The notes below the pieces were generated by a model that saw only the letters and a program-made list of their open reading frames with translations, was not told where the DNA came from and did not search any database. Shown here piece after piece: positions 46,265 through 58,602 of a stretch of 64,000 nt of DNA. The stretch comes from Argentina anserina (taxonomy: Eukaryota; Streptophyta; Magnoliopsida; Rosales; Rosaceae), in the NCBI RefSeq assembly GCF_933775445.1, contig NC_065874.1, positions 7,211,001 to 7,275,000 on the forward strand, in the 5' to 3' direction. The translations under genes were made by a program, and so were the position numbers. The first letter of the stretch is position 1, and each line of letters begins with the position of its first letter.

Positions 46265-49200
46265 ATGAAGTCCCTCAGAGCCCTGAGGCTCCTCTCTCCC
46301 AAACCCACCTCCTCCCCTCTCTCCCCACCCCTCCTCCGCCGCCTCTACTCCGCCGAGCCCCAACACTCCGACCATCCCACCCACACCTCCTCCTCCTCCT
46401 CAGAATCCGACTCCGAATTCTCCTTCGACAGTACCCACTACGACTTACCCGCGTCGTCGGATCCCCAACCCGAGAACCCGACATGGGACGATAAGTACCG
46501 GAGAAAAGCCGACAGGGTGGTCCCCGGGGGCGAGGCCCACAAGGCCAAGCTGAGGTTTTTGAAGCAGGAGGAGGACGAGAGAAGGCGCCGGATTTTAGCT
46601 AAGGCGCTGCTTGAGGCGGCGCTGGAGAAAGGTGATGGGGAGGAGGAGGAGGAGGCGGTGGTGGTGAAGGAGGAGGATCAGAAGTCGGTGAACGTTGGGA
46701 TCATTGGAGCTCCCAATGCTGGAAAGTCTGCGCTCACTAATTACATGGTTGGTTGTGCTTGAGCTTGAGTTTGAGTTTGAGTTAAAAGTGTTTGGTGTTT
46801 TAGAGAAACTGATGATGTGGTGTTAGTTTTAGTGATTGACTGTGTGAGTGAATTGATGTGCATTTGGTAGTTTGGTGTTTTAAGTGTTTTGTTGTTTGGT
46901 AATTTAGTTTCAGGGATGTTATGACCGTGGTGTTTGATTTTGTTGTCTGAGAACATGTACCTTGTTACTTACTATGCATTGGTCATAAATTTCCTGGTTA
47001 GAGTTTGGTCCGGTAATTGGTATTATTAAAGAAAATGTATGCGCTTTCTGTGAGAACTTCTATTCGGATAAGAGATTTTAGGTAGCTCAGTGAGCAACGT
47101 GTGTTATAAGTTGTCCTCACAGTTATGATAATCCAACATTGGAGAGAAACAAGTGATATGCATTTTGAGATTTCAGTATTGAACATGTAGCCTTGAGAGA
47201 TTCTTTGTTCTAAACCTTCATTGTTTGATATACTGGTTTTTCGGATGTAAAATAGCTAAAGGTGGCATTTTTAAGAGAATTACTTAGTGTGTGAGATGTA
47301 ACATTATTTTGAGGCTTGATGACTTTCATTGTGACCATGCTCTCCCCTTTTGTTATAGGTTGGAACAAAGGTTTCTGCTGTTTCACGGAAGACAAACACA
47401 ACTACCCATGAAGTGTTAGGAGTTATAACAGAAGGAGACACCCAAATTGTATGTTTGCATGCTTTTAGAATACTAAACACGTTACTCTGGGCAAAATGTC
47501 TAATGAAGTTACTATGTCATTCACTATTAATTGAACTACCATATGCAATATATTTTTTTTGCTAGTCAAATTATAACTGGTACACAAATGAATAAAAACA
47601 ATTTTTTGAGCTTTGTGATATTTATTGTCATCGGTTCTCTTTTACTTTGAATCTGATATTCTGATTACCATGGATCAATTACTGCATTGTCTATTGCATC
47701 TTTATTTATTTAATTAGATTACTATTTTCATTTATGCTATATATATAGATATACACACCACCAATATCTGTATGGGAAATAATAAAGCCTCTTAAATCTG
47801 AAAAGTTCAAAGGAAAAGCTATGTGGACGTCATCTTTGTATATTGTAAACCATGTAGGGTGCTTTAGCACACTAGTATTTCTTACCGAATTAATGCTCAA
47901 CCATCTTTCCTGCTTAGCAGCAAAGTACTGTCAATGCTCACTTATTTTATTTTAGAATATCATGTCATGCTTCATGTTTAGAGATACTCTTGAGATGCAT
48001 CATGATTTGTCATTGCTATACTTCAAGGGTCTCATACTGTCTCAGCATAATATCCTTTCTCTTGCAATAGTACTTTCTACTTAATTTCATTTAGTGGCTT
48101 AGAGCATGTATAACAGCTTTCTAATTGGTGTATCTTCACTGACCCAAGGAAAATTAAAGTGAAGCTTAAAAAAATTCTTGTTGTTTTTCCACACATTTGA
48201 TTAACAGTTTTATTATCTATTGATATGCAGTGTTTCTTTGATACTCCGGGAATTTCAATAAACTCCCGCGGAATTCCATACAAGGATTTCAAGGCTCGAG
48301 TGGAAAGTTCTTGGAGCTCAGTTAATTTATATGATGTCCTCATAGTTATGTTTGACGTTCATAGGCATCTTACCAGGTTAGTGATCCGCCGCCTTTGGAT
48401 ATTGTGTACATTTTTTTCTGTCCCTGATCCGGTGCCTAATTATTTATTTACAATCATTTAGACCTGATGTAAGGGTTATAAAAACGATTAAACGCATGGG
48501 TATGGCGCCACACCCAACACAAAAGCGAATACTATGTATGAACAAGGTCGATTTAGTTGAGAAGAAGAAAGACTTGTTAACTGTTGCGGAGCAATTTAAA
48601 GACCTTCCGGGGTATGAAAGGTAAAGTTTGGTTTCCTCAGAAAATGAAAAATGTCGGTCATCTTTTAAAAGATGTGCATTTGTTCTTAACAGTGCTTCTA
48701 ACTTGCTATTTATTTCTTCCTGTAGGCATTTCATGATTTCAGGTCTGAAAGGCTATGGAGTTAAAGATCTTACTGAATACTTGATGCTTCAGGTACGTCA
48801 GCTCTTTACTTATGCCATCTTTCTGATTGTCCCCTGTCAAGAAAGAATTCCATAGAATCTTTGAAAATATATGTTTTGATTAATAGCATATTACACTTTG
48901 CTGTTGATCTTTTGAAAGTGTCATAACACACAGATGAGCTTCTCCTTAAATAATTATCAGATTCTAGTTGATTATGACTATGGACCATAAGTTTACAAGA
49001 GATTTTAGTAGATTTTAATCTCATTTTCTCGAGAGCGTCAAAATTTATCACCTTTTGTTGTTGGATGTCTCGGTGGAAAAGTATATACTGAGATAATATA
49101 AAGCACTTAGTGTGACCACTTTGACTGACTTTTTATGTTTAGGCAGTTAAAAGACCTTGGGAAGAAGATCCCTTCACCATGAGTGAGGAAGTTTTGAAGA

Positions 49201-49840
49201 ATATATCATTAGAAGTTGTCCGAGAAAAGTTATTAGACCATATACATCAGGTAGAGCATCTCTCCTCTTTCATGTACTTTGATGGTGTCTATTCTGCATG
49301 TTGATGTAATGATTTCCTATATCTGGAATAACTAATTCGAAAATCTCAATTAACAATGAAAATATGTCTTATTTAGGAAATTCCGTACGATATTGATCAT
49401 CGTTTGATAGAGTGGAAGGAGTTACGTGATGGTTCTATTCGGATTGAACAGCATTTCATCACTCACAAGCCAAGCCAACGCAAGATTCTTGTAGGAAAGA
49501 GGGGCTCCAAAATAGGGTAAATACTGAAGTCCTAGTTCCAAAATTCTTTATTTTTTCTATAACTTCTATGTGATCAGTATTATAAAAATTTATGAATATG
49601 TGCCTTTCTTTTTAAATCTACTAATATGGAATTTGCATACTTCCCCGTTCACTTTGGAATTATTATCATCCTTGTAAAACATCAAGTATGTAGCCCAGTC
49701 GAACCACTATTTACTTTCTACAGAAGTTTGTCTGAAATGCATACTTTTGAAACAGGAGAATCGGTATCGAAGCCAATGAAGAGCTAAGGTCCATCTTCAA
49801 GAGGGATGTGCATCTGTTTCTCCAGGTTAGACTTAAATGA
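46265..49840 (+). CDS. ERG: ERA-like GTPase (ERG), probable mitochondrial, 425 aa
   Basis: Eight exons join in frame: 46265-46747, 47359-47448, 48231-48376, 48462-48620, 48726-48792, 49143-49250, 49377-49516 and 49756-49840 (1278 nt, stop TGA). The basic, Ser/Pro/Leu-rich N-terminus (MKSLRALRLL...RRLYS) fits a mitochondrial targeting peptide. GTPase motifs: G1 GAPNAGKS (about 148-155), TTTHEV switch region, G3 DTPG (about 195-198), G4 NKVD (267-270) and G5 SGLKG (about 298). A C-terminal KH domain with VGKRGSKIG (390-398) and FKRDVHLFLQV follows. Era-family GTPases bind small-subunit rRNA and help assemble organellar ribosomes; Antirrhinum ERG is required for seed development. An acidic run (EEEEEAVVV, about residue 125) precedes the GTPase domain. 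The first intron donor (ATG|GTTGGT) is weak but frame and homology support it. Confidence 0.94.
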
Positions 49841-51049
49841 TTCAGGAGCACACTGAGTCAGACTTTGAGATGGGCTTTTCATGCCATACTATCTAGAAGT
49901 CCAAGATAGTGTATAGCCATCCATCAAAGATACATGTGCGCTTCACTTGTGACATACTTAGCAAGTAGAGTTGAATGTCAAAAGTTGCACCATTTCCTTT
50001 CGCACTGCAAGATTATGGAAAGAGTCTGGTCTCTCAGTACTCTACTCATGCACTCATCAAATTCACGAAGGGGCTTTAATGGCAGAAAAGCCTTTTGTTT
50101 TGGTATTGATATCGGTGACAGATTATAGGAAGTCTCCAGTTACCAAGGGAACATTATAGTACTGGAAGAAGATACAGTATCCTGTCTCTTGATTTTTCTA
50201 TAGTTACTGACCTTGTTTTTTCTTCGTTTTCAATCCTGTATTTTACATACCAGCATGTATATCTTAGGCAAGGTTCTCTTATTTCAGTCATTTAATTCAG
50301 TCTGGAATTACAATAATCATTTCGTGACTGTTAAAGCCTTATGAATGTGGCTTTGCTTGTGTTGTATCTAGAAGTGGTCATTGACCCAAATATTTGTACA
50401 CCCGTCAATATGGGCTACAGGTTTATTATAGGCTTCTATAATTCTTTACTCTTTAGTATGGTCACAATTGTAAACTTAATGATCTTTTGATAGTGAACTC
50501 AACGGTACAAAGTAAAGCTGGGATCAGTACAGAAAATTTAGTTGTTTGGGCAATATCAAGACAATGAGAGATGACTGGCTTTAGCTTTAGTTTAAGCCTC
50601 TTTTTTTTTTTCTTTTTCTTTTTTTGGTCAAATGAGCATTTAGCCATTAATTTGCAGATGTTTTACCTCTCTAGGTAGTTCAAGATGTGAAAAGGGAGTG
50701 GCTTGTTTGATTACAACAATTGACTTGGTGTTGGAAAAAACAAGCTCGAGAATGCCAAAATAAATGACGGCGGATATCGTGTAATGTTCATGGTTTGGCA
50801 ACAGGCTTCTATTATTTGTTGAAGCTAATAAATTCAAACTTATTCTGAACTTGGATTCAGTCTGATTACATTCAGGTATTCTATATGATAGTCATTCAAA
50901 TTATCCCAAACATTTTACAGACCTGGAAAAACAGTTGCAGAAAAAATAACATAGTACATCACTTGAAATTATGACAAGGTAAGAGCTACATCACAACCAC
51001 TGATTTTCAAACATCTAAATACTAGGATTACATACCAAGTGGAAACTTC
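49841..51049. other. ERG / UFO convergent 3' region
   Basis: The two genes converge here. Contains an A/T-rich homopolymer run (~50600-50625). No gene was recognised in 1.2 kb. Confidence 0.5.
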
Positions 51050-52363
51050 CTAGTTAACCACACTGAAAGACTGGAATGGGTTAGTCAACTGATCCAGAAG
51101 CACAGTGACTGGTGTTGCAAGTCTTGGTTCATAAGCAAAACCATGCAAGTCACCTTCACCACCACCACCATATTGAACATAAGGGCATGGAGGAACCCAT
51201 TGCCACACTTTCCTGCACATGTCAAACTGCAAAGCCTTACCGGAACCCCCCGGAATTATAATGATAATGAAGTCTCCATGACCTACGCAATGGAACCCAT
51301 TCCCGTTTTCGATTGCTGCAAACTGCACATATAGCTGCTGTGGCATTCTCTCCATCTCAAACCAAGTTGTTCCACAAGACTGCAAGCCCCAAATCCTCAA
51401 GCTTTTGGGCACATTCAGCCTACTCTTTTCAACTGCAGCAACCAGCAGCAGCTTTCCACTGCTCTCCACCAAGCTCGGGAACCTCAGAAACCTTCTCATG
51501 GGAGCCTGAATCTTCCACCAGTTGTTTGCGGCCACATCATAGGCCAAGATACTGAAAGGGCTGTAGTTCATGGAGTAGAGTCTCCCATGAAGATGAACCA
51601 TTCTTCCCGACTCAAAATTACAAAGCCTTGGCAGAGAAGAGTTGGTTCCCCATAGTGAGAAAAATCCACCACCATCTATGTGGAAGCTTTCAGAAGTCAA
51701 GTTCTTCACGGCATATGGAGAGATCATGTCATCTCCGGCAACAGTGACATCAATTGATGTAGGGGTGACACTTAGACCGGTGGAAGGGCAGAGCCTTGAC
51801 CTCAGAGTTGGAGGCAATTGGGTCAAAGAACCAACAATTGGGTTGGAGAGAATGAGACTCTTTGGACCAGCCTCTTCAGAGACCCAACAGATCAAACCAC
51901 CGGAAGAAGTACTTGGACAAAAACCAGATGGAACAAGAGGAAAGGAGAGGCGGTACCATGCAAGCTCATAAGGGTCAAAGAGGTACCCTTCACATATGTT
52001 AGTAGTGTTACTGCTATTCCCTCCATTGCTGTAAATGTAGCTGTTCTTAGGGCTCTTTTGCTTGAAGAAGAGAAACCAATGGCGCCGGCGGTGAGTGAGC
52101 TGGAGGTACAACTCAAGGAAGGCATTGGTGAACAAGAGACCATACCATCTCTTGCAGACGCACCGGGCTCGAAAGAAGGCCGGCGGTGGAAGAAAGGCGA
52201 TAACGCGATCAAGCAGCTGGCGTGGGAGTCTACTCCATATTCTAGGGTCCAGCCATGGATCATTTGATATGGTGTTAGCAAGAGAAGCACTAGGCCCGGC
52301 GCTAGCAGCACTGCTAAAAATGTATGAGAAAGGAAAAGCCAGAGAGGGATGAAAGGCTTCCAT
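51050..52363 (-). CDS. UFO: UFO / FIMBRIATA-type F-box protein, intronless, 437 aa
   Basis: Uninterrupted frame of 437 codons. After a Ser/Ala-rich start, the F-box (about 41-82) reads RIWSRLPRQLLDRVIAFLPP, then PAFFRARCVCKRWY. Signatures of UFO follow: FLFFKQKSPK, GYLFDPYELAWYRLSF, PSGFCPS, the long diagnostic block GLSVTPTSIDVTVAGDD, YAVKNLTSESFH, MNYSPFSILAYDV, IQAPMRRFLRFPSL, KSRLNVPKSLRIW and WVPPCPY. UNUSUAL FLORAL ORGANS (Fimbriata in Antirrhinum) is the F-box subunit of an SCF complex and a LEAFY cofactor that activates APETALA3, controlling floral meristem and petal/stamen identity. Intronless structure and length agree with the family. The gene looks fully functional. Start chosen at the first Met, which gives a family-like N-terminus. 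Confidence 0.97.
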   Translation of the reverse strand: MEAFHPSLAFPFSYIFSSAASAGPSASLANTISNDPWLDPRIWSRLPRQLLDRVIAFLPPPAFFRARCVCKRWYGLLFTNAFLELYLQLTHRRRHWFLFFKQKSPKNSYIYSNGGNSSNTTNICEGYLFDPYELAWYRLSFPLVPSGFCPSTSSGGLICWVSEEAGPKSLILSNPIVGSLTQLPPTLRSRLCPSTGLSVTPTSIDVTVAGDDMISPYAVKNLTSESFHIDGGGFFSLWGTNSSLPRLCNFESGRMVHLHGRLYSMNYSPFSILAYDVAANNWWKIQAPMRRFLRFPSLVESSGKLLLVAAVEKSRLNVPKSLRIWGLQSCGTTWFEMERMPQQLYVQFAAIENGNGFHCVGHGDFIIIIIPGGSGKALQFDMCRKVWQWVPPCPYVQYGGGGEGDLHGFAYEPRLATPVTVLLDQLTNPFQSFSVVN

Positions 52364-52894
52364 GACAAGATATGTGTCTAGAGCTTAGTACAATATGAGT
52401 GCAGTTCAAAACAAAGAAGTATGGGATTGAAAGAGTGAGCTAGCTAGTTGTGGAAATGGAGGCTAACATGCATGGTTGCTATTTTTCATCAATGTTAGAA
52501 AGTGGAAACTTGCTTTTGGGTGACTGGGAGAATAAGGTGGGTAGGTAACTTGGTCTGTGTGTTTAGAGAAAGCTTAGAAACTGAACATAAGCATGGAACA
52601 TTAAAAGTGAAAAAGGCTCAGGTGGGTTTCAAGAAGGAAATGTCTATGTTCCAATTCGGGATAGCTTGGTTGAAGAAAGAAGATTATGAAGGGATTTTGG
52701 TTTTGTATTGGTTGGAGAGGAACTTGGAAGTGAGGTTGTGAGTATATATAGGACGAGTCGGTGCGTTATTAGCTTTGTCCTGAACTCTCTTTACATCACT
52801 AAAATATTGGTTTTCTTTTGCAGTGACTCTGATGGAAGCATAGGTCGTGTTGTTTACTCAAGGCCGAGGTAGATAATTAGACAAGTGCAACTTT

Positions 52895-52926
<32 letters not shown>

Positions 52927-54372
52927 GCACATGAATTACCAGCGAGCAGCAGTCCTTGGATTCATTACTGATTATTCATTCACAGTTTCACACTGCAGTG
53001 CAGGTACGAACTCTTCTAAGTGAGAGCACCTATTCAACTTTTGCAGGCCACGAGTTGAAGCCGGTCTGAAGAGATAGGACAAGCATGCATTAGATTCGTG
53101 AAGATATATAATCATATGCAGCAGTATTAAGCGGAATGATGTAAGTTTGGAGAATGAGTAAACGAATACGTACCTTTAAATTATATGAAGAGGTACGGTG
53201 TAGGAATTAGACAATTTTACTCACCAGTAGATGTGCTATATAGTATATATCAGGCCATTCTACTATTTTTTTTTTAAAGCCTGTCTTTTTTCATATATTA
53301 ATCTATTGCTGCCTGAACAAATATCTTGCAAATAAAGAACGACCTTAATTTCTCGGTTGATCGATCTACATGCTATATAGTGAGAAGAACTTATATAGAA
53401 TTGCCTATAAGTTCAAAAAAAAAATTTGCCTATAAGTTAGAGCGACCGTAAATTACAGCATCATATAGCAATGCTTAATATGCCCCCGGGGGAGGCAGAA
53501 TTAACTTGGTGGTTATTGTCTTCTAAGCAGTAAGCAATGTCGACCAATATTAGAAAGCACATCGCCTATAAAATTGACCTCTGTAAAGACATGTCTAAAA
53601 GAAATTAAGTTCATCAAAAGTCGAGACTAGGCTTTCGGTCTCTATAATAATCTACTATTAATCGATGTAAATTTAGAGCATATTTTTTCTTCTCAAATTG
53701 CAAAATTATAGATCTCGATCGAGCATTTCTTTCTAAAGGAGATCTTGAGAGAATTTATGTTGATTTTATAATTAATTAGGATTCATCTAGGTGTCTGATC
53801 AAACTTATCTTAGAAAATACATGCATATTTGCTCTGATACAATATGCCACATGAAGTTGTGAAAGGGTTCTTGACATAACAAACCTTGAACTTTTACTTG
53901 ACTATACATAAAGGATTATAATTGAGCCTCGGTTCTATATATATCCCATCGTCATGTTCCAACGTAAAAGAAATGTTGCTTACATAAACGATCATATTGC
54001 CAATCGATTTCTCAATCAAAATTAAGAATGTTTATTTCAAACGAAAAGATTTTCTCTTCAACTTAAATTAGAGTAAAATAACACGAGAAAAAGATAATTT
54101 GTTTCATTATTGTTGTTTGACCTATTACAACTCATCATGCAACCCTATGCAAATGCAGGTGGTCTACAGTATGACACAAAAAACTTTGTCAGATGGATCA
54201 CACGTCTAATCCAATCTCATTGATGTGTTTCAGCTGCTCCCAGTACTTTTGGCGTGAACAACGAAAAGCTTTGGTTTCCGATTCTCGAAGAACCATGAGA
54301 TACTACAGAGGTGGCCGCATCCATCGAAGAAGGCTAGGTCTTCCTCTCAGCACAGAGTAACTTCCATATTAT

Positions 54373-54378
<6 letters not shown>
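52364..54378. promoter_or_regulatory. UFO upstream region
   Basis: About 2 kb without a recognisable gene. It contains a TATATATA (52743-52750, minus-strand orientation possible) and a GA microsatellite (52895-52927). In Arabidopsis, UFO expression is set by a long upstream region, so regulatory content is plausible but not shown here. Confidence 0.45.
52895..52927. repeat. (GA)n microsatellite
   Basis: 33 bp of GA repeats with one C interruption, upstream of UFO; GAGA-type tracts can bind BPC factors. Confidence 0.9.

Positions 54379-54403
<25 letters not shown>
54379..54403. repeat. (CT)n microsatellite
   Basis: 25 bp of uninterrupted CT repeats. Confidence 0.95.
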
Positions 54404-55550
54404 ATCGAGCCATTTGGCTTTGGTTAAAGGAAGCAAATCCGAGTCAGAATGATCGCCATTGTCTTGTTCCTGTCAAACTGTTTAGTATTATCAGTATTTT
54501 CCTTTGTCTCAGACGTTCATGCTTCAAAAATAGAAAAAGTTTGGAAGCTCAGTTTTGGAAATTTAGAAACTCCCTCAAGAAATTTCTATTTTTGGAAGAA
54601 GCTTTCCACTCGATTTTGGAAATTTTGTTTTCCCTTCAAGCAACCCAGTACAAGTACGAAGCAAATTAAAAGCCAGCCCCTCTCATTTCTCTTTCTTTCT
54701 TGTCATAATACTGTGCTGCTACTTTTCTTTTTACTTTGAACTAACTAGCTAGCTAGATAGTTCATTTCATTTCATTTGAACTTATTTCTGTTCGGTTCTG
54801 GCTAGTTACCTCAGAGACTTCGTTTCTGACTATTTGGTTCGCGAGTTTGACTTGCCCAAAAATTAATGGAGCTTTGAACAGTTATCTGGGTTTTGGCTCA
54901 ACTATGAGTGATGAGCACGAGCTCGATCTAGGGTTTGTATTAGCGATCCCAGAGGCAGAGGAGGTAGGCAACTTATCCTAAGAATCCTGGTTGCCCTACC
55001 AAGGCATTGAAGGCACTAGGCAGGTAAGATAATTGAGTTTTTTTTTTCTTTCATTTAAAATTACATATATTTCATAGTCAGATAAGACTGCTTGAAGTAA
55101 GTGATCTGTGATCATCAAATGTTCAGCGTTCCTGTATACATGACCAATGTACCAATTTTTTTATCTGCATTTGAGAAGTCCAAGAATCATCTCAATTCAG
55201 ATATATAAAGTTAATTATGAACTAACATGATTGTTGCCCTAGAGTTGGAAGAGACAAAGTAAGGGGACGTGGGGTTTAGGCCAAACAAGACAAGGTGGAG
55301 AGTCAATCAGAAGTCTTTTTCCTTGATTACTCGAAATCTCGAATATATATAGCTTGATATTTTCCAACGACTTCCTTATGGAAACCACTTCTAACCCTAC
55401 TCTTTTATTGAATTAGAATAAATTATGCTGGGGCCGGAGGACATAATACCATTATCCTGAGCTACATGAGAAATATGACTAATATCTTTGTAAAACACAT
55501 TTTGAATAATAAAAGGAGCCTCATGTGACTAAACATTATCAACGTACTCA
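54404..55550. other. Intergenic; possible leader exon, unproven
   Basis: A short ATG-led frame near 54904 (MSDEHELDLGFVLAIP) runs towards a GGCAG|GTAAG-like donor at 55024, but no downstream exon matches and the frame has a stop before the donor. I do not call a gene here. Confidence 0.35.
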
Positions 55551-55745
55551 TAACTAGCAAAGTGAGCTAACCTGTTGGTGACACCATTTGTTTCCTTGTA
55601 AATGTGTCGAAAAGTGATAGACTGAAAAGCAAACATGTAAGCCTTGCAATCTTCCACAACTCGACCCATTTTCAGAAAAATCCTCTCCCTCCCTTTGTAG
55701 GGCAGCAATCAACAGGATAGAGTCGCTTTCTCCGTTCACATGTGT
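55551..55745 (-). pseudogene. Fragment of an RNase H-like domain (retroelement type)
   Basis: Read on the minus strand across shifts, NGESDSILLIAAL, VEDCKAYMFAFQ and FRHIYKETNGVTNRLAHFA resemble the C-terminal half of the plant RNase H-like domain (RVT_3) found at the end of LINE retrotransposons and in related gene fragments. Only ~190 bp are recognisable and the frame is broken. Confidence 0.6.
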
Positions 55746-56509
55746 CCACTCTTGATCAACCCTACTCTTTTTCCCTCAAGAAATGCTTGTGAGGCAAGAA
55801 GGCAGAGATCCTATTGGTAGTGGGAACTTTGTTAGGGTGTGGTTGGATTAGTGGATTCCTCTGCCGGCACCTCTTTCACCAACATTGGAGTTTGTGCATG
55901 AGCTAGTCGCTGATAAAAATGTAAGTTTTTTTTCCATTCTCACAATGAGTTTCCAAATGATCGATGAATAATGACCTATTTCGAAGTATTGTGTGGGTCA
56001 TTATGGGTGGCTGCACAATCTGTGAGGAGATCAAGTTTTCCAAAATACATAATTGAGCAGTGCTATAGAGCCTCACAAATTTAGGCCTTAATCATATGTG
56101 TCATGCTTAGTCATATAAACACATCACTTATTTTTCAAATCAAGCCCAAGTCAGTTTCGAGTCTAAATGATAATCATATCCTTTATAAATCTAATATTTC
56201 AAAATTATTTTGAATTTTTTCCTAAATCAGCATTGTCAATGTAAGGTAACAAGTAAAACTCTATCAATTTAATTGATTATTTATAATTTCCTACCTCTTC
56301 GATCACTAGATTATGAGCTATAATTAAAATAGGTCATCTTTTTGGATATGTTGACTTTTCTAATTAATTTACTAGTGCAAGAAATATTAATAACACTTCC
56401 ATGAATGAGGTATGAATTAAATATCAATTTTATGGGATAGAATTACGAAATATTTTGCTTAAAACAAAGAGTTGAAATATTTTTAGTACGAATTCAATAT
56501 ATATAATTT
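55746..56509. other. Intergenic, nothing recognised
   Basis: AT-rich sequence up to the left LTR of the second copia element. Nothing recognisable. Confidence 0.55.
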
Positions 56510-56693
56510 TTTTCCGGGAGAATTATTATTCTACCCTTGTGTGTGTCTTAGCCTAATAGGTTTCCTGTTAGGAGATAGATTAGCATCTCTGTAATAGATT
56601 AGGACTTCGAATCCTATGAGATTGTGATTTTTGTAATGCCTATATATAGGCTCCCATATCATTCAATAATACACAATTTTTCATCCTGAAACA
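56510..56693 (+). repeat. 5' LTR of the right copia element
   Basis: 184 bp, about 90% identical to 61918-62099; contains a TATATATAG promoter-like motif near 56640. Confidence 0.88.
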
Positions 56694-58403
56694 CATTATC
56701 ACTCACTTTACCCTAAAACCCTGAACTTTTAGATCCATACAAATTTTTTTTTCTTTTCCACCGCCGGTCGCCGCTGTTCTTGGTGCGATCATGAGAATCG
56801 CCGATATGCATCGATTATTTTGTGACCATATACATCACAACTCTTCTAATTCCGGTTACATACTTGAATAGTTTCGATTATTTGAAACCTATATAACTCT
56901 CGTTTCTCATGGATGCGTCGCCATCGTGACTGTTATTTGAATGTTTGATTTTTCTTAAAATCATGTCTATAAACGATAATACCAAGGTTTACGTACTCAT
57001 TTATTACTCTGAAGCAGCACTATTTGTTGACAAAAGATCCCAAAAATAACGAAGTCTATGGGACACACTTAAAGTGATTTAATGAACGTCTATGACGTTG
57101 TAGTATCAGAGTTGACCTTGATGCAGACTCCACATCCAAGAAACGCATGCCATTTTTGGCACCAGTATCTATTTCTTGAGAGAATTTTGGAGATGGAAAC
57201 GTAACATTCTTCCATTCTCAAGTAAGCAAACATTTTTGAGCCTCAGGCTAAGGCTCCGCCCGATCCAATATGCAAGATTTTGTTGCTACGGACTTTTGAT
57301 TAGTCAATCTATTTTAACTATGTTTTCTGCTTACTATTTTTCAAGTATGACGTTGGCATTGCCAAGATTCTTGCTCGAATTTAGCTTAAGTCTTCTATTA
57401 GAATTGGAAGCTTGTTTGTGTTGTATTAAATATTGGCATATTCAATAAATTTTCTCGTATTTCTTAGATGAACTCGTGAGAATTTTATTTGTCTTAAACC
57501 TAGCATGAATGGTTAACGTTTGCAACACACGTGGTTTTTAAATTGGCTGCTTTTGAGTTATATGGGACCCCAATAGTACTACATTGTGAATTTGGACATT
57601 AAAATTTGGAAAACGGACCTCGGAACGTCAAAATTGACGTCGTTTTCCCTGGTTACTGTTCCGGCGTTTCCGGAACGTTTTACCGGCGTATTGGCCTCCT
57701 TCTAGCCACTTGCCGGCGTTTCCGGTGCCACCGGAGGCTCCGACTGCCGCCGACCGGTTTCAGCGAGGTTTCGGTGATTTTTCGTCGTTTCTCGTCATTT
57801 TATCGGCATATTTCCCGCAGTTTTTACTGCCACGTTTTCCCAGTCCAAATTTTACTCGGTTTTGAGTTATTTTGACATGGTTTTCCGATTAATTTTTTGG
57901 CTTTCTCCAAGTCATTTCATAGCTTAAATGATTTTATTATTATTGGTGACCACCCGCACCAATTGGATGGTTTTTACCACCCAAATTGTTTGGTATTCAA
58001 CTGCTCCAATACCATGTTTTTCCAACTCTTAAGTTGAAGAATGTAGTTCTATTGTCATGTGATACATTCGATGGGATTGCCATTTGTTTCAATCTCCCCT
58101 CTTACAATATCCTACGGCGTATTGTCTAGAGAAGTTCACCGCGTTGTTGACTCTCTTAATTTTATTTTGAGCATGTCTCGCCTTGAAATCGAGTGTCTTG
58201 CTAATTGAGTAACCACCCACATTGTCCTACGGCGCAGGTAGTTGTTTTACGAATCTCGTGCGGAGATTGTGTTCTATATCTTCATGCCTTGCTAAGTTTT
58301 AAAGGTCATACATGCCAATGATAGATTTTCATCTTGATATTTGTGTTACGAATGGAGAGGAATAAATCTATCAAATTTCATTGACAGTAGCTTTTTCAAA
58401 CTT

Positions 58404-58602
58404 AGACAATAGCTTTGTTAGCCTGCAGACATAGCTTTGTTAGCCTGCAGACATAGCTTTGCTTGCATGCAGACATAGCTTTGCTTGCCTGCAGACATAG
58501 CTTTGCTTGCCTGCAGACATAGCTTTGCTTGCCTGCAGACATAGCTTTGCTTGCCTGCAGACATAGCTTTGCTTGCCTACAGACATAGCTTTGCTTGCCT
58601 GC
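58404..58602. repeat. 22-bp minisatellite, 9 copies
   Basis: Nine copies of AGACATAGCTTTGCTTGCCTGC (some variants) lie inside the copia element, 5' of the pol relics. Four internal units are identical, so the array is young relative to the element. Because 22 is not a multiple of 3, the minus strand reads through all three frames as a 22-residue super-repeat without stops. Confidence 0.95.

Noticed and set aside
51313..52368. Several open frames on the plus strand and an alternative minus frame over UFO
   Set aside because: They are shadows of the UFO coding sequence in other frames.
54904..55024. Possible first exon (MSDEHELDLGF)
   Set aside because: A stop codon precedes the candidate donor and no downstream exon was found.
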